Below are positions 1-9,199 of a stretch of DNA of 20,059 nucleotides, piece by piece. The position numbers and the translations under genes were made by a program. The stretch covers positions 599,811 to 619,869 of the forward strand of contig NW_014577093.1 in NCBI RefSeq assembly GCF_000485595.1, read 5' to 3'. Source of the stretch: Priapulus caudatus (taxonomy: Eukaryota > Priapulida > Priapulimorpha > Priapulimorphida > Priapulidae). Under the pieces are notes generated by a model, which ran no database searches, had not been told where the DNA came from, and saw only the letters and a list, made by a program, of their open reading frames with translations. Numbering within the stretch: the first letter of the stretch is position 1; every line of letters starts with the position of its first letter.

Positions 1-617
1 TTTAGAAATGTAACTCAAATCGTTCGCGAGATATTAGCCTCTGACGATACCGCGCGTATATTAGCCTATATGAAGATACCGCGCGTACGTATATTTCTAC
101 ACTTACTACGTATTATACGGTATTAATTACACTATTCGTGCTTCAATAAACTCAAAAATCACAGAAATCATAGCTAACACATGTGTTTATATGTATCTAG
201 AATTTTAGAAATGTAACTCAAATCGTTCGCGAGATATTAGCCTCTGACGATACCGCGCGTATATTAGCCTATATGAAGATACCGCGCGTACGTATATTTC
301 TACACGTACTACGTATTAATTACACTATTCGTGCTTCAATAAACTCAAAAATCACAGAAATCATAGCTAACACATGTGTTTATATGTATCTAGAATTTTA
401 GAAATGTAACTCAAATCGTTCGCGAGATATTAGCCTCTGACGATACCGCGCGTATATTAGCCTATATGAAGATACCGCGCGTACGTATATTTCTGGTAAT
501 TAATTACACTATTCGTGCTTCAATAAACTAAAAAATTACAGAAATCATAGCTAAGACATGTGTTTATATGTGTCTAGAATTTTAGAAATGTAACTCAAAC
601 TGTTCGCGAGATATTAG
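1..617. repeat. Tandem satellite, ~184-203 bp units
   Basis: The block starting TTTAGAAATGTAACTCAAA recurs at about 1, 204, 397 and 581, giving three full units and the start of a fourth, which stops at about 617. Periods shrink (203, 193, 184) through small deletions, mainly around the TACTACGTATTA stretch. Units are otherwise nearly identical, so the duplication is recent. Each unit has two copies of GATACCGCGCGTA and a TTCGCGAGATATTAG motif. The array runs off the left edge, so its full size is unknown. Confidence 0.9.
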
Positions 618-640
618 AGTTAGTACACGAGGTAGACGGC

Positions 641-730
641 GAACCGAACTGACCAATCTCGAGATTGGTGAGCTCGGTTCACGAACCGAGCTGTCCAATC
701 TCGAGATTGGTGAGCTCGGTTCATGAACCG
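641..730. promoter_or_regulatory. Tandem 42-bp palindromes with paired inverted CCAAT boxes
   Basis: CCAATCTCGAGATTGG, a perfect 16-bp palindrome, occurs at 653-668 and again at 695-710. Each is flanked by GAACCGAGCT-like and AGCTCGGTTC arms, so the whole repeat is nearly self-complementary over about 40 bp. The second copy is the better: arms 681-690 and 713-722 match perfectly. Each palindrome holds two convergent CCAAT boxes, the NF-Y core. The block lies 80-170 bp before the AK7 start codon, a usual place for CCAAT elements, so a promoter role is plausible. It could instead be a palindromic repeat element; no TATA box is visible. Confidence 0.6.
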
Positions 731-736
731 TGTGGG

Positions 737-759
737 CACGTGAACCGAGGTGACACGTG
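737..759. promoter_or_regulatory. Two CACGTG E-boxes upstream of AK7
   Basis: CACGTG occurs at 737-742 and 754-759, 17 bp apart, 52-74 bp before the AK7 ATG. CACGTG is the E-box bound by bHLH-ZIP factors such as USF. Position next to the CCAAT palindromes makes a core-promoter role reasonable, but this is motif matching only. Confidence 0.4.
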
Positions 760-810
760 AGCTCATTAGGTGGCGCTTTGGTTTGTTGTTAAGTAGTTAA
801 GGTAAACATC

Positions 811-921
811 ATGGACGCCGAACAAGTTGAAACATTATCAATATCGTCTCCTGTTAAACAAGGAAATAAACGAATATTTGTTAATAATGTAGACTTGTTT
901 ACTGGGAAAAATATAGGAAAG
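811..921 (+). CDS. AK7: AK7 exon 1 (start codon, residues 1-37)
   Basis: The ATG at 811 has A at -3 and G at +4, a good Kozak context. It opens with MDAEQVETLS and reaches RIFVNNVDLFTGKNIGK, matching the first strand and glycine-rich turn of the AK7 Rossmann-like domain. The exon must end after AAG at 921, because exon 2 continues the homology directly (YLNGCFPG) with no extra residues. The donor is therefore AG|GCAAGT, a GC donor with otherwise ideal consensus; the intron is phase 0. Reading on, the frame meets TAA at 946. A weak GT donor at 943 (ACG|GTATAA) would keep phase but add seven residues absent from homologues. The 3' part of this exon is duplicated at 1221-1299. Confidence 0.88.
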
Positions 922-3900
922 GCAAGTATTATGCTATCAACGGTATAATCAGTTCGGTGAGGTAGGTCGGTATGGTTATATTATATATTAATAGTATTAG
1001 TAATAGTATTACTATTAGTATTACTATTAGCTAATACTAGTACTAATAGTAATACATCTTTAGTTTTACACGTGTAACTGTAAAAACTAAGTGTAAGTTA
1101 AGTAGCTTGCAAGCGAATGCTAAACTGCTGTACATACAACCGCACAACCACCGGAACCGTGGTGGGTGTTTTAGCATATCGGCGGGCAATATTGCGCTAT
1201 ATAGATACGATATTCCGCCTACAAGGAAATAAACGAATATTTGTTAATAATGTAGACTTATTTACTGGGAAAAATATAGGAAAGGCAAGTATTATGCTAG
1301 TTCAGTAATAACTAGTTAGTTGCTACCAAGTTACCAACGGCAACGGTACCATAATCTCAAACCTGTTCGCCAGTTCGGTGACCGTGAGGTAGGTCGGGAT
1401 GGTTCAAGTTGTATTAGTATTAGTACTATTACTATTAATCTTTTACACGTGTGAGTAGGGGTGAGTATTGCGACCAAAAACCGTATTGCAATATATTGCA
1501 ATACGACAAAACCGTATTGCAATATTTTCCAATACGTATTGGGAAGTGTATACCATGCATGATATAGTAACAATTTGATGGTTTATCATCATATATTGTA
1601 TTAGGCCAAACAAAAAAATACCTTTGGTTCGGGTCACATGGATTGTGAAAATTAGGGTAGGTAGGTATAGGTATAACATTTTTTTCCCTGCAAAAACATG
1701 GTTAGGCAGGAATATAGTTTTTTCCCCACAAGTTAAATATAGGAATATAGGAATATAATTTGAACGAGCGAGTAACCAAAGTGTGGCGCAGCGCGTTCCA
1801 CAGTGTGGCGTGTGGAAAATATCACACGTGTTTGATATTTTCGTCCACGTGTGGAAGATTGAACAGCGTCTGCGGAGTGGCTGTGTAAAGTTCCACACCG
1901 TCTCTATGTAACCGACCACTAGCAGGAGGTCAAGCGAGTCACGTGATCTTAACTTGCGGTTGCAGCGCGGCATTGGTGACAACCGCTGGGATGAGCCTGA
2001 GGGCGACAGTAAAACTCTTTCTTGGAATTGTGAAAAAGCTGCAAAAGGGTTGTCGCCTGCTTTGCCACTCAATTACATAATTTAACCCATGCATCAGGTG
2101 CCGTTTTGTGCAGCCGCGCGACTATTATACTTGGCAGTAATTAATTGGTATATATGTGTAATAATATATTATTGTTAGTCCAACAGAGGGGGTTGGCTAG
2201 CCCCCCCCCCCCCCCCACCACTACACACGCGCACGCACGCACGCACACACACAGAGAGAGCAACGTAAAAACAACGTCGAAATGTCAACGTTAAAACACG
2301 TTCAAGTGTAGAGACGGTGTGGAACTTTACACAGCCACTCCGCAGACGCTGTTCAATCTTCCACACGTGGAAGAAAATATCAAACACGTGTGATATTTTC
2401 CACACGCCACAGCGTGTGCGGCACCGGCTCTACGGCCGCGTATAGCACGATAGCATGCGTATACTTTATATAGTACGCGATCGATCGCGTACATCAAAGC
2501 CGGCCGCCGCGCCATACGACCTTCAGGCTCTGTGTATGAAGTAGCCGGCCCAGGCTCTATACGACTGTTTCACGTTGTAGGAAAAATATTTTGAAACTAT
2601 CTTTAGGTAAATAAAATGACAAGAGTCGGATATTTGAATATGTATGATCGGCAGGCGGTATCTAATTGAATTATATTTTTTCTTGAAACCCTTTAAAAGT
2701 GACCGCAGTCGCACATTTTTCACTCCGAAATGTGAAGTGCGGGCGGGTGACCCGAACCAAAGGTCATTTTTTTCTCGGCTTTATATGATATGATTTAATT
2801 TCTCATGTTTTTCTTGAGAAACATAAGCACGGCAATGTTTTCCGCTGACAGTGCCGTAACAATGTCACCCGCTGTACTGAATACCCTCTCGGAAGGCACT
2901 GACGTGGCTGGAATACACAATACCCCTGTTGCATAATTGGCTAATACTGGATACTGAAACTGAAACTGAAACTGAAACAGTGGGTGCTCGCTTCAGCTTG
3001 TATCGCGCGCGCGCCCACTCAGGTGAGCGTAGGCTATATATAGACTCCCTGGTTGACGTGCTCGCTGCTTCGCTCACACGTCCGCCCCACTCTGCCCGCG
3101 CAGTAGTACCGCGCAGTGCTCCATGCAGTGGTCGCTTACCAGTAATACTGTATGCGCAGTGCAGGCATTGTGCTTTCGTAATATATACACCGCCAGTGCA
3201 TAATTTTCGAGTCCATTAACAATATAGACATAAAGGCAAGTGTCAAGTAATTTATTTCTTGTTATACCACCGTATTGTAAAATATCGATATCCGGAAGTT
3301 GTATCGCGATATATCGAGTTTTCAAAATATATTGCAATATACCGATATACCGGTATATCGTTACACCCCTACGTGTGAGTAACTTGCAAGCGAATGCTAA
3401 ACTGCTGTACATGCAACTGCACAACCACCGTGGTGGGTGTTTTAGCATATCGGCGGGCAATATTGCGCTATTATAGATTCGATATTCCGCCTCGGGAAGC
3501 CCATATTCTGCTCGTTTGTTCCAGTATTTGAACGGCTGCTTTCCCGGAGCTTCGCAGCAGCCCCTAGACGCAGAGGATGAGGAAGCTGCGTCGGTGCGAA
3601 GCTACGAGGCATCGTCGCCGCAAGAGGGAACCTTTGACGTTTGTGGTTCGCTGAGTCATCGCGAGGGCGGGCGTCCCCCGTGGATCGCACACATCGTCGA
3701 CGTACGTACACACTGATGCTTCGTTGGTATTTAGTTAGCTGTGGTAGGACACGCGTCGTTCCTTGAGTCACCGGCTTGTGAAAGCTGCCACATTGATCGT
3801 GCGTGTGCCGTGGATTTACCCACGGCAGTGCATGTGGTGAATAATAACACTTAAATAATACGTAGTTGAAAGGTACACCCACTATTATCTTTCGTACTAG

Positions 3901-6900
3901 GGTTATGGCATTCAGGCAAGTAGAAATTCCTCCTTTTGTTAAATAACTATTGCATGAAGTGTGACTGTGAGATTAATTTAGTTGATCTAGCAGGTTTATT
4001 TTCTTTTGTGCTCGTAGTTTCTGTCATGATTTATGTACTGGCACATGGGTGGTAGCAATTGGTAGAATCTAGTCAAAACAACGATGGTTGTGTCGTGATG
4101 GTCACTGTTAGATTTTGACAGTTTTTCTAGTTGCAGCTTCACCATACATCATACATGTGCTATTATAATGAGAATGACTGTTCCGTACTTAACACAGTAC
4201 TTGTACAGGTTATTTGACATTATAATGCAGTATCACTAATTCAGTATACGTAGGTCACCATTTCTAAATGAACAAGCTATCAACAGATAGTTTAACTGGT
4301 GTGTACAGAGCTAATGAAAGTGTGTGTGTGTGTAACCTATAAATGATCTGTTGATGATTTAGCATCGTTTGTCGACTTGGCTTGTTTACAAGTGGACCAA
4401 TTATAAGGCTGTTATATCTACCATGTGAATCTACCTAATGTTATTACTGGTCGTAATATGATATCACAGTCATAGAAGAGAGTATACATTGATAATTTAA
4501 GCAATACTTTCCATCATTTCTGATAGCTATTCCTAAAGATAGTTCAGGAATTATTATGTAAATTAAAGGGACTACGTCACGAATTTTCTATGGTAAAATT
4601 TGTAAAAAAAAAATTGCCATTTTTTTACATTCAAAGTAAGAACTAACGTTACTAAATATATCCTCAAACTCTCACCTGATAAAAATGTTTTTACGTTGGT
4701 TAAATTTGCAAAAATCTAGACGATTTGGTAATTTCTGTTGTCTAACACTATTCCCCCAGTACTGTTCAGATACTGGCGTCTCTCTCTTTTTCACCGTCAA
4801 ATTAGGGCATATAAAGAAGGTATATAAGCATGAAAAGTAAACAGAAACACTAATTGTATTTTCATACATTTTATTTTGTACAAATAACACACAAATGTAC
4901 TACTTGATGGTGCTAGAAATTCGTGACGTAATCACTTTAATATTATTTATCTGCCATTTTGAAGGATTTCATGAAATGTCTAGCTACTATCATTGAACGT
5001 GTATACTATGATAAAAATATGTTCCTGCTAGATGTTAGCTCTACCGGTGTAGCCCTTTCGCTCCCTGTAGCGGGAGCAAAGGGGCTATGCCGGAAGAGCT
5101 AACTTTACTCATTGTACAATGTATCTACAACTAGTCACGCACATGCTCATGTTAATCAGTCTATGTAACTTCTTCTGTGTCGCACCATCAGTCGTCTGAT
5201 AGGGAGTCGATGGAAGAAGCATTGTTGGACTGCGACGTCATCGTCTACAACATCACAGATGGCGCTGCACAACTGGAGGAAGCTCGTTGGGCCGTGTCTA
5301 GTACGTGTGCGGTCCGGTGCACCCAGCTCACGCGCAAAACCTATCCGATTCACACGTCAAACATCCTACCTACGCTCAGTATTAATACGGTGTTTTTTTG
5401 TTAAAAAACATCATCATTTTGAAAGTACTAGGACTATGAGTAAGAGTAAAGGGAGTAATATGATGAGGCCCAGACGACAGGCTCCCAGCGGCAGGTTAGG
5501 CTGTGTATTGGTAAATTGCCACTTCGTCTACAACCATTTGGTCCACTGTTCACTTAGTCTAATTGGCAGTAAATCAAAAGGGTCCATGACCCCCTGACCT
5601 CTGTCTGCCCTGGCTCGTTAGGATTGGATTAGGGTTAGGGTTAGGGTTAGTCAGAAATAGTTAAACGAGCCAGGTCAAACAGAGGTCAGGCTAGTAGACC
5701 AATTGGTTGTAGACGAAATGCCAATAAACCTGTGTTTTGACGTAAGTCTTGCAGCATGGTCGGGCTAAAAAACACACACCATACGAGCCAATTGAAGTGC
5801 ACTGCTGAATTCGCTCTGCGCCGGCTTGTAATGAAACCTGTGTTGGTGTTATCAATAGTTAATACTGCAGGTCTTATATCGGAAGAAATATGGTGTTGTC
5901 AACTCGTTGCGTGTTGTTCTGCAGCCTTGCATGGCCACATTGATGAGCTATCATCGCAGAAAATCTTCATTCTCCTGTCGACCGTGATGACCTGGGCCAA
6001 AAGCAAGCTGATGGACGCTGTACGTTTACTTAGAAATACTGCTGCTTAATGTTACTATCTCACTCATCGGTTCTAACATGGGCGTGTGCATCTTCCCTGA
6101 AAGCCAAAGCATGCAGTAACGGAGATTCTCGGAACTGATTTCACTAACTCTTGATTCGGTACAGTGCCGAGAAGACGAAATAATTTAATTATCACAATCA
6201 AAGCTTGTTCATTAATAACGAAAATATTAACGTAGTTAAATTGTTAAATAGTAAACGAAAGTTGTTGAAATTTTAAAAAGTCCTGAGTGTATAATCACAC
6301 ATGTATCCTAAGTAAAAAAAATTATTTCATGACCCATTAAACAGATCACTAGAATCGAAATGCTTTACCTCTATATGTTGATGGCGTAGATAGAACCCTG
6401 TTACCCATATTGTCTCTGTAATTACTATTGTGTCTGCTCACCATAAAATGGATCTGTGTCTCTCTCCACTAGGAGGACCCAGATATTCCGTTTACTGAAG
6501 AGGATTTTCGCAAGAGAAGAGCCCATCCAAACTTCAAAGAGCACATGTCGCTCGAAAAGCATGCACTCAAACTAGGAAAAACCGTAAAACATCTTGCCTT
6601 AATTTTACATTTCTAATCGGAGTGTATATAATGTAAAGCAAAATTACAGAATTTGTCATGTTTGATGTTAGTTCTTGTCAGTTACGTCGAATCTATTCCT
6701 GCAGTATACGATCATTTGATTACCTTAATCCAAAATGATTACCGATATGACAATTAATTACACTTTTTCAATAATAATTTGGGATTAATTTCGTAATTAT
6801 ACCATCTTGTATTTTACAATGAAATATGATGCAGTTATTCATTTTCTCATACGTTATATAGTTATACATATAGTCCCAGTGCGCAGAATTAGCGCTATTT

Positions 6901-9165
6901 TGCCGGCGGCCGCCAGTTCAACCCCCTAAACCGCCGGTTCATGCAACCCCCCATATAATCAGTCCACTTGGCCCATTCCAAATTTTGCCTAGCTTGCTTT
7001 TATATCAACAATATTTACCAATTTCCTGACTAGTTTCTACTTAGTGACTGTACTAAGAAGTAAACCATGTTCTAGCAATTCCTGTCAAACAAGTAGAACT
7101 CCACTGATAGCAATGACATACTGAAATACTATGAGTATGCCTAATAAACACAATGCTAAATACTTTTATTAATATTTGAGTAAAATGAACAAAATTAAAG
7201 GCCTGTTCAATTTGTCTAACGGCCTGTTGAAAATTTTGGGTGGACCTGTTCACATTTTGTCACTAATTTCATGCCCTGTAGTTCATAGATTATGAATGTA
7301 TACTTAAAATTACATGTGGCACATGTAAATATACAATTATAGTCAAACGTATGTGTGCGCATTTTTGCACCTTAGTGGACTGACTTCGTATTCTCACAGA
7401 ACAAGTCCAAGTTGATGACCTACGTCGTGGCGTCTGGCCTCACCTATGGCTGTGAAGAGGAGGTGTTTCATTTCTTCTTCAAGGTACTGTCAAGGGCAGA
7501 TGTGGATGTGCGGGAAATACGCTAAGGGCGAGTGGGCGAAAAAGTGGGAGGCTCAGTGCGCGCGGATACCGTCATGATAAATACACGCATTCTTTTTCAG
7601 TCTCATCGTAAGCAGCCATCGTCACACACACTGTCTTTACTTTACTAATGTAGTGTCGCATTTTGAAATGGCATAAAAGTTTGCGCAGCTGCTGTAAAAA
7701 AAAATTTATCGAAAATTTGCCGAAAATAAACCTGTCTGTATTATTCTAACCAGATATTTCGATCAGACCTACGGGTGCATTGAATAGAATTTTGGCACAC
7801 ATTCTAGTGCATGTACAAACAGCAAGCTCTGTTTGAACACTCACACTCAAGTGAGTTTCCTCTGATTTATACAAATATTGGCAAGCTATATATTTAGTGT
7901 GCAATATTGGTCTAGAATTAATCAATAAATTTGGCCAATGGCAAGTTGCATTTAGATGATTAAAAACTGTACTTATACAACATTAATAATAATACAACTT
8001 AATAATTGAACAAAGTTATGTAAATAATAAAATTAAAGGGAGAGTTTGCTCTAGGTTCTAGGGTTATTTTCAGCTAATTTAGGTTATAATTACGTTACAT
8101 AAAAAGTTTCATGGTTCAATCTTTAAATGTTTTAAAACCAACGACTACAGTTTGATTAAAACGACGGTGGCGCCACTCAAAGTGCACGATGTGATAAGTT
8201 GCGCAAAACCACTTTCCAGCCAAGGGCTACAGACCGAGGGTGTTTCTTATTTATTAGCTCATCTGACGTAGTCAGATATGCAGCTTGTAGAATCGCACGA
8301 TCGTCCGTCCGTCCGTCCGTCCGGCCATTCGTCCGTGCGTCAACAGTTGGGCACAAATCTTGACTGCTCGACGTACGGTCACGATATTCGGGCACATCGG
8401 CGGGGGGGGGGAGTGGATGTCATCAATAATCAAGGGAAATTCGTCTTTTACTATGAGCCTTAAAATACCTACGACTTACTATGACGTAACGCCAACAACT
8501 TGAGCTCAAATCGTTACAGCAGTGACAATTCGTCCAGCCATCTGCTGAAATTCGTTTCATCATATACACCCGCCAATCGTAGATACAGACTAAAACGTAC
8601 GGCCACGATTAATCCATTCTTTGGCCCAAGCAAAATCGATGCGTATCAGAGAGCTATTTAAAACAAAGGCAGCTACTACACGCGTCTCGGCGATGCGCGT
8701 GTGGCTCGCTAGGAGATTGCGTGCTGATTGCGTGGGCGTGCCGTGCGTCGTACATACAGGTGCATAACAGCCTGATATGCCGGTAATGCTAGCTGTATGC
8801 CGCGGTTCAAGGTTATCTCGCCCGAGTGTTGCGTCAATGCTTCAATCTGCCCAGCGAGTCACACCGCCACTCGCGAGCTTAGTAGCTGCCTTTGGTTTTA
8901 AATGGCTCTCTTGAACGCATCGATTATTTCTGCCAACAGAATAGAAATTGTGTCGTAGCGTTTTAGTCATGTATCTCCGGATTGCTCGCCGCGCAGTATA
9001 GAGGAAACGATTTCGACGGAATGCAGCGTGGATGTACTGTGTGAAGTTGAGCCTCAAGTTGGTTGCGTGATACGCGTAGTAAATCGTAGGTATTTTTAAG
9101 CGCTGTTAAATGACAAATTTCCCTTGTTTATGATTGTCACACTCCTTCCCTATTATCTAACTCCT

Positions 9166-9199
<34 letters not shown>

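Larger units (their letters stand above)
1602..2785. mobile_element. Inverted-repeat DNA element, ~1.2 kb, non-coding
   Basis: The outer left sequence at about 1602-1637 (A-rich, then ACCTTTGGTTCGGGTCAC at 1620-1637) is matched in reverse complement at 2747-2783 (GTGACCCGAACCAAAGGT at 2747-2764, then a T-run and GGCTT). The arms are about 35 bp, with 18 perfect bases inside. A second, longer inverted repeat is nested within (1805-1906 with 2309-2410). No transposase frame is present, so this looks like a non-autonomous DNA transposon, possibly one inside another. Exact ends and target duplication are unclear. It makes up most of the first half of intron 1. Confidence 0.55.
3702..5191 (+). other. 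AK7 intron 2: mostly featureless, MITE and hairpin at its 3' end
   Basis: Bases 3702-4560 hold no gene or repeat I can support; they are AT-rich unique-looking sequence with a short TG run near 4320. The MITE-like element at 4563-4940 and the hairpin at 5034-5103 are listed separately. Confidence 0.7.

Noticed and set aside
943-948. GT donor for exon 1 at ACG|GTATAA
   Set aside because: It keeps phase but adds seven residues not found in AK7 homologues as I recall them, and its score would be poor next to AG|GCAAGT.
3074-3882. Longer minus-strand frames (128 and 146 residues)
   Set aside because: They overlap AK7 exon 2 or repeats, lack recognisable domains, and look like chance frames.
8842-9057. 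71-residue minus-strand frame with basic residues
   Set aside because: It lies within one arm of the large inverted repeat and does not stay open in the other arm.
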